From Myxococcaceae bacterium JPH2 (GTDB taxonomy: Bacteria > Myxococcota > Myxococcia > Myxococcales > Myxococcaceae), in the NCBI GenBank assembly GCA_016458225.1, contig JAEMGR010000010.1:185969-249968 (forward strand): DNA of 64,000 nt, read 5' to 3'. Every line of letters starts with the position of its first letter. The first letter of the stretch is position 1. The notes under the pieces were generated by a model. That model did no database searches, was not told the origin of the DNA, and saw nothing but the letters and a program-made list of their open reading frames with translations. Shown piece by piece: positions 45,574 to 55,120 of this stretch. The position numbers were made by a program, and so were the translations under genes.

Positions 45574-48533
45574 CAGTAGCGGGCCCTCACGGTGAGATAG
45601 CCAGAGACTCCCTCACGCGGCAGCAATCCGGTGACTCGGTCCGGGCGCGGCACATCGTCCCGGAAGTCATGGTCGAAGAGGTTCTGCGCCACCAGGGCGA
45701 CTTCCCAGTGGTCCATCAGCGGCTCGGTGCGCAGCTGCGCCGTGATGAGGCTGTAGGCGGGAATCTTGTAGCGGCGGATCAGCTCCAGCGTGGAGCGGCT
45801 GTTGTTGCGCCGCTCGGCTCCGGAGCGAAGGATGACATCGAAGTTCACCCAGTCCCCGATGGGCATGGACACGCCCGCGTTGAAGCGCGCCTGCGGCACG
45901 TCCGTCAGCAAGCGGGACTGGCTCGGCAGCTCCAGGTCCTGCGCGCGGGAGACGCTCGCGTTGATCCACGCCGCGGCGCGACGAGACGCCTCCAGCCGCG
46001 CCTCGCCCTCCACGCCGTACACGCGCACGCCCAGCTCGCGGTTCTCCAGCGGGACGATGTTGCCCGTGGTGTCCACCGGGACGATGGGCGACGCGAAGTT
46101 CTCCAGGAACACGTTGCCGCGCAAGCGCACGCGCGCATCCCCCGCCGACTGCACCAGGTCCACGCCCAGCTCGAAGGTGTCCACCGTGGCGGGCTGGAGG
46201 CTCGGGTCGCCCTCGAAGCGCCCCTGGTTGTAGGTCGTGTCGGGGATGCGCTCCACCAGCTCCTGCGGTGTGGGAGCGCGGAAGGCGCGCCCGTAGAGGG
46301 CCTTGAGCACCAGCGCGTCGGTGGCCGAGAACACCAGGCCCATGCGCGGATTGATCCGCGGGACGAACTTGGAGCCATTGAGGACACCCGCGCCATCCAC
46401 CGTGGGCAGCTGCGTGGCGTCCAGGCGCACGCCGAACGTGAGCGTCAGGGCCGGGATGACCGTCCACTGGTCCTGCGCCGACAGGCCCACCGTCAGCCGC
46501 CGCGTGGCCGCGCCATCCGCGAGCTTCGTCAGGTCCGACACGCCCTCGGGCACCGCGAAGGCGGGCCGCAGCTTCCCATCCAGCGTGTAGTTCGTCTCGT
46601 AGTCGTAGCGCGCGAGCACCTGCTGCTCGGCCACCAGCCCCAGCGTCAACCGGTTGCCCTGCGCCACCGCGACGTCCGCATCCAGCGTGCCCGCCAGCGT
46701 GCGCACGAGCACCCGCGTCTGCTCCTGGAGCCCCGACGGGAAGAGCTGGTCGCCGCCAGCGCCCGTGCGGAAGCCCTTGGGCGTCAGCTGGAACAGGCGG
46801 TCGGTGGACTGCTGATCATACGCGGCCCGCGCCCGAAGCTGGACGCTCCCGCCCAGGTCGCGCTCCCACGTGAGGTCCGCGAGGAGCACGTTCCAACGCA
46901 GCTCCGAGTCCTCGCCCACCGTGTCGAAGAGGCCCAGCAACGCGCCGCGCTTCTCGGTGAGGAAGCGCACCGAGGCGCCCAGTGTCCCCGCGCCGCCCAG
47001 GTTGTAGCTCGCGCCACCGCCCACGTTGACGAGGAAGCGGTTGTCGCGCGTGTGGCCCGCGGGATCCAACACATCGCGGATGCCCTGGGTCAGCGACTCG
47101 TCATCGAGCGAGTCGTGCTCGATGACCTTCGAGTCACCATCCTGGTGCCACACGTCCGCGTCCCCATACAGGCGCAGATCGCCCGACGTGGTCGCGGCGG
47201 ACAGGTGGCCATCCGTGGTGAGCGCCAGTCCCCCGCCATCCTGAGGGAAGCCGCCCCCCGACGCCGACATGCGGACGCCCTCGGAGCGGTCCGTGACGAT
47301 GTTGACCACGCCCAGGAACGCGCCCGCGCCATAGAGCGCCGAGCCGGGGCCGCGGATGACTTCGATGCGCTCCAGGTTCTCCACCGGCAGGTTCATCAGC
47401 GCCTTGCCGTCGAAGAAGTTGTTCAGCCGGTGCCCGTTGAGGAGGAAGAGCACCTCCGCGTCGCTGCGCAGGCCGCGAATCGCGGTGCGGTGGAAGCCCT
47501 GCACGTCACGGCTGACCGACAGGCCCGGGACCACGTCGAGCACGTCCGCCACCGTCCTCGCCCCCAGCGCCCGGAGCTGCTCTCGCCCGAAGGAAGACCC
47601 AATGGCCGGAACGGTCCGCACCTTCTCCTCGTGGCGCGTGGCCAACGCCAGGGTGTCCTCGGCGCTGTAGAGCGCGAGATCATCCTCCAGCTCCGAGTGC
47701 GCGCCCGACGACCCAGCAGGCTCGTGCGCCCCCGGGGCGCGCGCGTGAGCGTCATGCGGCGCCGAGGACTCCGAGGAAGTGGACTCGCGCGGCGTCGCGG
47801 CGCGAGTGCCAGGCTCCCGGGACGCCGAGGCGGAGGACTCCGGAGCGCTGGACTCATGCGCCGCCGAGGCGATGCGCGGCGGCGGTGCGGGCGGAGGCAT
47901 GCGCGGGGGCGGAGCCGCGGGCGGCATGCGGGGCGCGGGCGCCGGCTCCGACGCAGGGAGGTCCGCGGTGAGCGCGGCCATCGAGTCATCGGTCGTGGCG
48001 GTGCTCCGCGTGCGCGAGGCGGGGGGCGATGCGCTCGTGCGCGGCGCGGGGCGAGTCTCCTCGGGGGGCGGCGCGGGCCGCGTCTCCACCGGAGGCGACG
48101 GGGCGCGGCTCCCGGGCCGCGCCTCCGTCACGGTCCGAGACGCGGGCGGCTCACCCCCGACGAGGACGCGCGCGGGGCGGGCCGCGGACTGGAAGAGGGC
48201 CACCCGCTCACCGCCCGCGGTGACGCCCTCCACGTAGTACTCGACGCCCGGTGCCACCAGATGATCCGCGGGAATGACGCCGCGGTAGAGGTCCCCGTAC
48301 TGCCGCTCCATCGCCACCTGGGCGTAGGACTCGCCCGGGCCTCGGTAGCGGATGAGCAGGTCGAGCACGTGCCCGCCGTCCACCAGCGTTCCGTCCAAGC
48401 GCAGGGGCTGATTGGCCTCGGCGCGGGGGGGCGCGGAATGCAGCAGCGTCGGCTCCTGGGCCCATGCGGGCAGCCCAGCGAGGAGCACGAGGGAGAGGGA
48501 GATCGTGCGAGCGAGTGCGGTCTTCAAGGGCAC
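45573..48533 (-). CDS. TonB-dependent outer-membrane receptor with Pro/Ser-rich linker
   Basis: This encodes 986 residues from the GTG at 48533, chosen because it gives a normal signal peptide (KTALARTISLSLVLLAGLPA, cleaved after AWA); an upstream GTG at 48581 is possible. Residues about 27-125 form an N-terminal beta-sandwich-like domain, then about 155 residues of Pro/Ala/Ser/Arg low-complexity linker (127-282). The plug follows (VADVLDVVPGLSVSRDV, then RGLRSDAEVLFLLNGHRLN, ERIEVIRGPGSALYGAGAF) and a 22-strand-type barrel. Ligands of such receptors include siderophores, haem, B12 and glycans. The divergent ChaN-like gene suggests iron or haem. Confidence 0.88.
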   Translation of the reverse strand: MPLKTALARTISLSLVLLAGLPAWAQEPTLLHSAPPRAEANQPLRLDGTLVDGGHVLDLLIRYRGPGESYAQVAMERQYGDLYRGVIPADHLVAPGVEYYVEGVTAGGERVALFQSAARPARVLVGGEPPASRTVTEARPGSRAPSPPVETRPAPPPEETRPAPRTSASPPASRTRSTATTDDSMAALTADLPASEPAPAPRMPPAAPPPRMPPPAPPPRIASAAHESSAPESSASASREPGTRAATPRESTSSESSAPHDAHARAPGAHEPAGSSGAHSELEDDLALYSAEDTLALATRHEEKVRTVPAIGSSFGREQLRALGARTVADVLDVVPGLSVSRDVQGFHRTAIRGLRSDAEVLFLLNGHRLNNFFDGKALMNLPVENLERIEVIRGPGSALYGAGAFLGVVNIVTDRSEGVRMSASGGGFPQDGGGLALTTDGHLSAATTSGDLRLYGDADVWHQDGDSKVIEHDSLDDESLTQGIRDVLDPAGHTRDNRFLVNVGGGASYNLGGAGTLGASVRFLTEKRGALLGLFDTVGEDSELRWNVLLADLTWERDLGGSVQLRARAAYDQQSTDRLFQLTPKGFRTGAGGDQLFPSGLQEQTRVLVRTLAGTLDADVAVAQGNRLTLGLVAEQQVLARYDYETNYTLDGKLRPAFAVPEGVSDLTKLADGAATRRLTVGLSAQDQWTVIPALTLTFGVRLDATQLPTVDGAGVLNGSKFVPRINPRMGLVFSATDALVLKALYGRAFRAPTPQELVERIPDTTYNQGRFEGDPSLQPATVDTFELGVDLVQSAGDARVRLRGNVFLENFASPIVPVDTTGNIVPLENRELGVRVYGVEGEARLEASRRAAAWINASVSRAQDLELPSQSRLLTDVPQARFNAGVSMPIGDWVNFDVILRSGAERRNNSRSTLELIRRYKIPAYSLITAQLRTEPLMDHWEVALVAQNLFDHDFRDDVPRPDRVTGLLPREGVSGYLTVRARY

Positions 48534-48637
48534 GAGAATGGTCCATTGCCATGATTGGAGAGTCAAGGAGCGGCACGTCACGGCTCAGGCCGATTTTTTG
48601 CCGCCTCACGCAGCGCGTGCGACGGTGCCCCCGCTCC

Positions 48638-50197
48638 ATGCGCGCGTCGCTCGCCCTTCACCTCTCCCTCTTCCGTCGACAGAGGGCCCAGATTGCCCGA
48701 GTCGTCGAAGGACGGACCGAGGCCTTCCGCGCCTACGAGGCTCGGTACCGCCGTCGCACCGCCGCGTATTCACGCGTGGTGCCCCTCGCGTTCGTACACC
48801 AGCAGTTGCAGGCCTCGGACGTGGTGTACGTGGGCGACTACCACACGCTGCCGCTCGCGCAGCAGACGTACCTGGAACTCGTCGAGCACGCGCTCACGTC
48901 CGGCCGCCGCGTCGTTCTCGCCCTCGAGTGCGTGGAAGGCCGGCACCAGGGTGCGGTGGACGCCTATCTCGCGGGCCGTCTCCCGGAGCGCTCGCTGTTC
49001 TCCCGGCTCGGGCTCTCCGGCGCGTCCACCTTCGGGCCCGCCACGGGCAGCCGCGCCGTCCTCGCGTTCGCGCGGCGCCACAAGCTGGACGTGGTGGGCA
49101 TCGACCGCCGCGCCCAGGGTGAGCGTTCGCTCGCGCTGCGAGACGCCTATGCCGCCGAGCGCATCGCCCGCGCGGCCCGCGCCGAGGATCGCCCGCTCGT
49201 GCTCGTGCTCGTGGGCCAGTACCACCTGGCGCCCTGCCATCTTCCCCTTCAGGTCGAGCGCGCGCTGGGCGAGGACCACGCGCGCCGCGGGCTCGTCGTC
49301 TACCAGAACGCGGAAGGCCTCTGGTGGCGCCTGGCCCGCGAGGGGCGCGTGGGCGAAGCCGAGGCCGTGGAGCTGGCCGACGGCGCGCTGTGCCTCCTGA
49401 ACGCCTCCCCGGTGATGTGCCAGCAGAGCTTCCTGGACTACCTGGAGGCAGAGGCGGGAGATGCGCCGCTCGAGGTGGATCGCACCGCGGCGGAGCGCTT
49501 CCGCGAGATGTCCGAACTCATTGGCCGGCTCGCGGGCGTCCCCGTCGGGCGCGCGCTGGACTCGGTGGAGGTGACGACGGCGGCGGACAGCGACGTGCTC
49601 GCGCGGATCCGTCGGCGTGGCCGCTTCACCCAGGCCGAGGTGTCCCAGCTCCGCAAGCACATCCTGACGCGCGAGAGCGGCTACATCCCCCGGGCGCGCA
49701 CGGCCTACCTCGCGTCGCTCTCGCTCAATCACGCGGCGGAAGAGGCCGCGCACTTCGTCCGGCACTGCGCCGTGGGCGACGCCATGGAAGCACCCCGCGG
49801 CGCGTCCGAGGCCTTCTATGCGCGCTGCCTGGAAGAGGCGCTCGGGTTCTTCGGCTCGAAGCTGGTGAACCCGCGCCGCACCTGCCCGGGAGTGGCCGAG
49901 TGGGCTCGCCGCTTCGGTGCGTCCCGAGGCGTGGACCGCCAGGTCGCCGCGTTCGTGCTCGCGCACAAGGCGGCGGAGACCGAGGGCCCCGAGGAGGCCG
50001 TGAAGCTCCTGCCCCTGCGCCGCGATCACCTCTTCCACGGCGTGAGCCACGCGCTCGGATACCTGCTGGGCGACGCGCTCTACCGCGCCTTCGATGCGGG
50101 CCACGTGGACACCGCCGACATCCGCGCGCTGTTCCGCGACCCGCTCGATGACCCACGCGGCGCCTACTTCGCGTGGACCGAGCGCGTGCACACCTGA
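48638..50197 (+). CDS. ChaN-like haem/iron-associated protein with extra C-terminal domain
   Basis: This encodes 519 residues from the ATG at 48638. The first about 280 residues match the ChaN fold: VVYVGDYHTLPLAQQTYLEL, VVLALECVEGRHQGAVDAYLAGRLPE, VVGIDRR and LVLVGQYHLAP. ChaN proteins bind haem in periplasm or outer membrane. Here no signal peptide or lipobox is evident, and about 230 more residues follow, including an AAHFVRH-containing helical part, with no domain I recognise. It is divergent from the TonB-dependent receptor, 104 bases apart, which favours a shared role in iron or haem handling. Confidence 0.75.
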   Translation: MRASLALHLSLFRRQRAQIARVVEGRTEAFRAYEARYRRRTAAYSRVVPLAFVHQQLQASDVVYVGDYHTLPLAQQTYLELVEHALTSGRRVVLALECVEGRHQGAVDAYLAGRLPERSLFSRLGLSGASTFGPATGSRAVLAFARRHKLDVVGIDRRAQGERSLALRDAYAAERIARAARAEDRPLVLVLVGQYHLAPCHLPLQVERALGEDHARRGLVVYQNAEGLWWRLAREGRVGEAEAVELADGALCLLNASPVMCQQSFLDYLEAEAGDAPLEVDRTAAERFREMSELIGRLAGVPVGRALDSVEVTTAADSDVLARIRRRGRFTQAEVSQLRKHILTRESGYIPRARTAYLASLSLNHAAEEAAHFVRHCAVGDAMEAPRGASEAFYARCLEEALGFFGSKLVNPRRTCPGVAEWARRFGASRGVDRQVAAFVLAHKAAETEGPEEAVKLLPLRRDHLFHGVSHALGYLLGDALYRAFDAGHVDTADIRALFRDPLDDPRGAYFAWTERVHT

Positions 50198-50276
50198 ACC
50201 CACGCGTCACTCCCCTCTTCCGGGCGAGCCCGCCCCCTGGTTTGATTCGCAAATCAATCCAGGGAGCACCGCCGCC

Positions 50277-51857
50277 ATGAAGATGACCGAACGCGTGGAG
50301 AAGCTCGCCGAGCAGCGCCAGCGCAACGAGGGCATGGGAGGCCCCGAGCGCATCGAGCGACAGCATGCCAAGGGCAAGCTGACCGCTCGCGAGCGCCTCA
50401 AGCTGCTGTTCGACCCCGGCACCTTCGAGGAGATGGGGTTGCTTGCCGCGCACCTGGGCAACCTCCCGGAAGAAGAGGAGGACAAGCCCTCGCCCGCCGA
50501 CGGCGTCATCACCGGCACGGGCGAGATTGACGGTCGCCCGGTGGCCGCCGCCGTCTACGACTTCACCGTGTTCGGGGGCTCCATCGGAGAGATTGGCGAG
50601 CGCAAGGTGGCGCGGCTTCGCGACCTCGCGCTCAAGAATCGCATCCCCATCGTGTGGCTGGTGGACTCGGCCGGCGCGCGCTTGGAGGCCTCGGCGGGCG
50701 TGGATCCGCGCCGCATCGCGAGCTTCGCGGACACGGGCTACCTCTTCCGCGAGCAGGTCGTGATGAGCGGTGTGGTGCCGCAGGTGGCCGCCATGGTGGG
50801 CCCCGGTGCCGCCGGCACGGCGTACATCCCTGGCCTCGCGGACTTCGTCCCCATGGTGAAGGGCACCAGCTCCCTGGCCATCGGCGGTCCCTACCTCGTC
50901 GAGTCCACGGTGGGCGAGAAGGTCTCCGAAGAGGAGCTGGGCGGCGCCAAGGTCCACAACGAGCTGTCGGGCGTCGCGGATGCCGAGTACCCCGATGACG
51001 CCACCTGCGTGGCCGCCGTGCGCGAGTACCTGGGCTTCTTCCCGTCGCACTGCGAGGACAAGCCGCCCCGCCGCCCCACGAGTGATCCGTTCGATCGCCG
51101 CGACGAGGACCTGCTCAAGATTGTTCCCGAGAGCCCTCGCCAGGCCTTCGACATCCACAAGGTCATCCTGTCGCTGGTGGATGAGCGGAAGTTCTTCCCC
51201 ATGAAGCCGCGCTGGGCGCGCAACGTGGTGACGGGACTGGCGCGCATCGACGGCTATCCGCTGGGCATCGTGGCCAACAACTCCATGTACCTGGGCGGCA
51301 TCCTCGACGTGAACGCGGCGGACAAGGCCGCGCGCTTCATCAACCTGTGTGACGCCTTCAGCATCCCCCTGCTCTTCCTGCAGGACGTCCCCGGCTTCAT
51401 GGTGGGCACCAAGGTGGAGCAGCAGGGCATCATCCGCCACGGCGCCAAGATGATGTACGCGGCGGCGAGCGCCACCGTCCCCAAGTTCACCGTGGTGGTG
51501 CGCAAGGGTTACGGCGCCGGCTACTACGTGATGAACGGTCGCGCCTTCGAGCCCGACCTGCTCGTGGCCTGGCCTGGCGCGGAGATCGCCGTGATGGGCC
51601 CAGAGGGCATGGTGTCCATCGCCGCGCGCAAGCTGCTCCAGAGCGCCGAGAGCCCCGAGGCCGCCGCCGCGCTCAAGAAGGAACTCTCGGACGGCCTGCG
51701 CCAGCACATCCGCATCGAGCGCACCGCCGCCATGGCGATGGTGGATGACGTCGTGGATCCCCGCGACACGCGCCGCCTGCTCGCGCGAGCGCTCAAGCGG
51801 ACCGCGAACAAGAAGGTGGAGCGCCCCTTCCGCCGCCGGGAAATCTCTCCCGTCTGA
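50277..51857 (+). CDS. Acyl-CoA carboxylase carboxyltransferase (beta) subunit
   Basis: This encodes 526 residues from the ATG at 50277 (GGGAG 10 bases upstream). It transfers CO2 from carboxy-biotin to an acyl-CoA such as propionyl- or methylcrotonyl-CoA. The crotonase-type N- and C-terminal halves are complete: KLTARERLKLLFD, GGSIGEIGERKVAR, VDSAGARLE, and in the second half NNSMYLGGILDVNAADKAARF, QDVPGFMVGTKVEQQGI and AYKAA-type helices. The biotin carboxylase partner is not nearby, so the substrate cannot be inferred from context. Confidence 0.9.
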   Translation: MKMTERVEKLAEQRQRNEGMGGPERIERQHAKGKLTARERLKLLFDPGTFEEMGLLAAHLGNLPEEEEDKPSPADGVITGTGEIDGRPVAAAVYDFTVFGGSIGEIGERKVARLRDLALKNRIPIVWLVDSAGARLEASAGVDPRRIASFADTGYLFREQVVMSGVVPQVAAMVGPGAAGTAYIPGLADFVPMVKGTSSLAIGGPYLVESTVGEKVSEEELGGAKVHNELSGVADAEYPDDATCVAAVREYLGFFPSHCEDKPPRRPTSDPFDRRDEDLLKIVPESPRQAFDIHKVILSLVDERKFFPMKPRWARNVVTGLARIDGYPLGIVANNSMYLGGILDVNAADKAARFINLCDAFSIPLLFLQDVPGFMVGTKVEQQGIIRHGAKMMYAAASATVPKFTVVVRKGYGAGYYVMNGRAFEPDLLVAWPGAEIAVMGPEGMVSIAARKLLQSAESPEAAAALKKELSDGLRQHIRIERTAAMAMVDDVVDPRDTRRLLARALKRTANKKVERPFRRREISPV

Positions 51858-51871
51858 TTGGCGGCACCGAC

Positions 51872-51905
51872 GGGGTGGCGCGCTCGCACCGTGAGCGCCC
51901 ACCCC
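51872..51905 (+). terminator. Long GC-rich hairpin after the carboxyltransferase gene
   Basis: GGGGTGG (51872-51878) with GCGCGCTC pairs with GAGCGC and CCACCCC to 51905, one bulge. It begins 15 bases after the stop and is followed by GCTCTTCCC. It probably ends the carboxyltransferase transcript. Confidence 0.55.
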
Positions 51906-52090
51906 GCTCTTCCCAACCCCGACGCTGAGCTGGGAATGACGCGCAGCGTGAACCGCCCGAAAAGTTGAAGGGTGGTTCAGGATTCAGCCGCGCGCGACGC
52001 GTCGCGCCTTGAATCCAGACATCCAAAGACAGTCAGGTCTCGACCCTCGGCCGCCCCTCCATCCCCCTCGCGGGCAGCCCGGGAGGCACC

Positions 52091-53977
52091 ATGCGCGGTC
52101 GAGGCATCCGCCCACTTCCGTCGTTCACGCCGTTCCCCTGGCTGCGTCTCGGCGCGCTGCTCGCCACCGTCGTGACGGGCTGCGGTCCCGTCGGTACGGA
52201 CTCCGCGGAGAGAACGCGCGAGCCCGTTGCACAGACGCGACAGGAGCTGACGCAAGTGACGGGCTTCGGCTCGAATCCCGGCAACCTGCTGATGTATCGA
52301 CAGGTGCCGGCGAACATGCCCGCCAATGCGCCGCTCGTCGTCGTGCTGCATGGCTGCACGCAGAGCGCGTCGGCCATCGAGTCCAGTGGCTGGACGGCCG
52401 CGTCCAACGTCTACAAGTTCTACGTCGTCTACGCGCAGCAGCAGAGCAGCAACAACTCCACGAGCTGCTTCAACTGGTTCGAGCCCGGTGACTCAGTGCG
52501 CGGCGGGGGTGAAGCCCTGTCGATCAAGCAGATGGTGGACGCGATGAAGGCCACGTACTCCATCGACTCGGCGCGGGTGTTCGTCTCGGGGTTCTCCGCG
52601 GGCGGCTACATGGTCCCCGTCATGCTGGCCACCTACCCGGACGTGTTCGCCGCGGGCGCCATCAACTCGGGCGGCCCGTACCGCTGCGCCAACTCGATGA
52701 CCGAGGGCTTCTCATGCATGAGCCCTGGCGTCGACAAGACGCCCGCGGCCTGGGGTGACCTCGTGCGCAACGCCAACCCGGGCTACTTGGGTCCGTGGCC
52801 TCGCGTCTCCATCTGGCACGGCACCAGCGACTTCACGGTGAAGTCCTCCAACCTCACGGAGTCCATGGAGCAGTGGACCAACGTGCACGGCATTGACCAG
52901 GTGGCCGACACCAGCGACACGGTCGGCGGCTTCCCTCACAAGGTCTACCGGAACAGCGCGGGCACGGCGCTCGTGGAGACCTACGAGATCACCGGCATGG
53001 GCCACGCCGTCCCGGTGGATCCGCAGTACAGCTTCCCCGGCACCAGCACCGTCTGCGGTGCCACGGGCGCGTACCTGTCCGACGTCAACCTGTGCGGCAC
53101 CTACGCCCAGGCCCAGTTCTTCGGCCTGACCGAGACCGGCACCCCGCCCACCGACACCACGCCACCCACGGTGGACGTGACCGCGCCTGCCTCGGGTAAC
53201 ACCGTGAGCGGCACGGTCAACGTGACCGCGAGCGCGTCCGATGACGTGGGCGTGGCGCGGGTGGAGTTCTACGTGGACGGGAGCCTCGCGGGCACGGACA
53301 CCACCGCGCCCTATGCGCTCGCCTGGAACACCACGACCGTCGCGAACGGCAACCACGCGTTGAGCGCCCGGGCCTTCGATGCGGCGGGCAACTCCAGCAC
53401 CGACGCGGACACCTCCGTCACGGTCAGCAACAGCGGCGGCACGACGCCGACCACCGCGACCTTCTCGAGCATCACGGCCGAGGACGGCTACGTGAAGGCG
53501 AACGCGGACGGCAGTGCCCCCGTGCTGGGAACGCTCACGGGACTCGCGCTCGGACGCGGGACGGACGGCAAGCAGAACCGCGCCATCCTCTCGTTCGACA
53601 CATCGAGCCTGCCCGAGGGCGCGACCTTGCAGCGCGCCTTCGTCACCGTCACGTACTCCTCCGGCTCGGGAGATCCCTGGGCGAGTCCCGCCAACAACTC
53701 GCTCGTCGTCGACGTGAACTCCGGCCCCTTCAACGCGGCCACGCTGGAGACGAGTGACTGGGCCGCGAGCGCCACGGCCAGCGCCGTCGTGGGCATCGCG
53801 AAGTTCACGTCGGGCACGGCCAACTCCGTGGACTTCTCGGGAGCGGGGCTCTCCTCGCTCAACACGGCGGGCCGCACACAGCTTCGGCTCCGCTTCGCGC
53901 AGGATCCGACCAGCACCGCGTATGTCTTCATCAAGGACGGCGCGAGCGCCACCCTCACGGTCCTCTACACGCCGTAG
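52091..53977 (+). CDS. Secreted PHB-depolymerase-family esterase with Ig-like and C-terminal wall domain
   Basis: This encodes 628 residues with GGAGG 6 bases before the ATG. The N-terminus has a lipobox-like L-L-A-T-V-V-T-G-C. Residues about 60-340 are an alpha/beta hydrolase of the PHB depolymerase/feruloyl esterase type, with nucleophile Ser169 (GFSAG), Asp247 (WHGTSDF), His305 (GMGHA) and oxyanion HG in VVLHGC. An Ig-like domain follows (about 355-450: TPPTVDVTAPASGNTVSG) and then a 170-residue beta-rich C-terminal module of the DNRLRE type. It may act on polyester or plant-type esters outside the cell, fitting a predatory lifestyle. Confidence 0.85.
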   Translation: MRGRGIRPLPSFTPFPWLRLGALLATVVTGCGPVGTDSAERTREPVAQTRQELTQVTGFGSNPGNLLMYRQVPANMPANAPLVVVLHGCTQSASAIESSGWTAASNVYKFYVVYAQQQSSNNSTSCFNWFEPGDSVRGGGEALSIKQMVDAMKATYSIDSARVFVSGFSAGGYMVPVMLATYPDVFAAGAINSGGPYRCANSMTEGFSCMSPGVDKTPAAWGDLVRNANPGYLGPWPRVSIWHGTSDFTVKSSNLTESMEQWTNVHGIDQVADTSDTVGGFPHKVYRNSAGTALVETYEITGMGHAVPVDPQYSFPGTSTVCGATGAYLSDVNLCGTYAQAQFFGLTETGTPPTDTTPPTVDVTAPASGNTVSGTVNVTASASDDVGVARVEFYVDGSLAGTDTTAPYALAWNTTTVANGNHALSARAFDAAGNSSTDADTSVTVSNSGGTTPTTATFSSITAEDGYVKANADGSAPVLGTLTGLALGRGTDGKQNRAILSFDTSSLPEGATLQRAFVTVTYSSGSGDPWASPANNSLVVDVNSGPFNAATLETSDWAASATASAVVGIAKFTSGTANSVDFSGAGLSSLNTAGRTQLRLRFAQDPTSTAYVFIKDGASATLTVLYTP

Positions 53978-53989
53978 GCCATCCGGGCG

Positions 53990-54018
53990 GACGGCGGGCG
54001 GCGCGTGCCCCCGCCGTC
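53990..54018. terminator. 9-base hairpin over a convergent gene end
   Basis: GACGGCGGG (53990-53998) pairs perfectly with CCCGCCGTC (54010-54018). The right arm includes the stop codon of the leftward gene (54017-54019). No T-tract. Probable compact bidirectional terminator. Confidence 0.5.
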
Positions 54019-54946
54019 AGAGGTCCACGGGGCTGGAGGTGGCCTCGGACGAACCGAACGTGCCATCACCTCGCAGCTCCCGGAGTACTTCCTTCCGCTT
54101 GAGGCTCAGGGCGCGAATGGTGCCATCCGGCCGCATGCAATAGATGGCTGTCTGGCCGTGCGCGCCCACGCACACCGTGCCCAGCTGCGGGTAGAGCATC
54201 ACCATCGCCAGCTCGGTCTCCAGCGGCCCCGCGATGAGCACATGCGTGTGAACCGAGCTGGTGGGATGGTTCCCCTCCGCGTCCTCGCTCATGTCCACGG
54301 GGATCATCCCCTGGTGCAGGGCGACCTCTTCGCGCACCGTGCGGCCATCCAGACTGAAGCGGAAGCGGAAGTCCCCGCCGAGCAGGAAGCGCTCCGGATC
54401 CGTCATGCCCTGCATCACGTACACCGTGATGCCCTCGGAGTCCTCGAACACGACCGGATTCATCTGCCGTCGCCCATGCGCTTTGAACGTGCGCTCGGTG
54501 GCCGCGCTCACCGCGCGCGCCAGACCATCGAACGACGCGGGCAGCTCACCCACGGGCAACGACTCCATCTCCTCCGAGAACTCGACGGGCGCCCGGTAGG
54601 CGTAGACCGGGACGAAGCGCTCGGTGCCCTCCAGGTGTCCGAAGACGGAGTACCAGGCGTTGCCACGCGCCACGGTGAAGAACATCCCCAGCCCCGAGGT
54701 ATCCAGATCCTGGCGCTCGCTCAGCAGGTCAGAGGCCCGGATGGCCCCCTGCTCCGATGCGACGATGGCCCGAGCCCGAGCCTGGATGCGCACCAGCTCC
54801 GACTCTTCGAGCAGCGTGTCCAGGAACGGCTTCGGTGCCGCTGGTGCCGCTGCCTGCGCCGTGTTCCGTGGGCTCGGCGCGGCCTCACGGTGCGCACCGC
54901 AGCCCAGGGTGAGGAGTGCCACCGAACCGAGAAGCGCACGACGCAT
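54017..54946 (-). CDS. Lipoprotein of unknown function
   Basis: This encodes 309 residues with a lipobox (V-A-L-L-T-L-G-C). An Ala/Pro-rich tether is followed by a helical segment (residues 40-70) and a mixed alpha/beta part with several short aromatic motifs (GNAWYSVFGHLEG, FRFRFSLDGRTV, HPTSSVHTHVLIAGPLE). The histidines in SVHTHVL could bind metal, but the family is not recognised. It stands alone, tail to tail with the secreted esterase. Confidence 0.7.
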   Translation of the reverse strand: MRRALLGSVALLTLGCGAHREAAPSPRNTAQAAAPAAPKPFLDTLLEESELVRIQARARAIVASEQGAIRASDLLSERQDLDTSGLGMFFTVARGNAWYSVFGHLEGTERFVPVYAYRAPVEFSEEMESLPVGELPASFDGLARAVSAATERTFKAHGRRQMNPVVFEDSEGITVYVMQGMTDPERFLLGGDFRFRFSLDGRTVREEVALHQGMIPVDMSEDAEGNHPTSSVHTHVLIAGPLETELAMVMLYPQLGTVCVGAHGQTAIYCMRPDGTIRALSLKRKEVLRELRGDGTFGSSEATSSPVDL

Positions 54947-55120
54947 GGAGGCTCCGAATCAACGAGGAGCCACCAGTCTGCGCCACCCGCTCGCGCACGT
55001 CACGCGATGCACACCTCAGCGGCCATCGGATCCGAGAGCTCGCCGTGGCTCGTGCTGGCTGGCGGCGAGTACGCGAGCGAATGGAAACTCCGCGGCACCG
55101 CGCTGGAACTGACGGCGGCC

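Noticed and set aside
45558-48554. Long open frame of about 1000 codons on the plus strand opposite the TonB receptor
   Set aside because: The minus strand carries a recognisable receptor with signal peptide, plug and barrel. The plus-strand translation is His/Arg/Gln-rich with no motif.
48534-48637. Fur box between the TonB receptor and the ChaN-like gene
   Set aside because: A CCATTGCCATGATTGG stretch looked dyad-like, but fewer than half the positions match when compared with its reverse complement.
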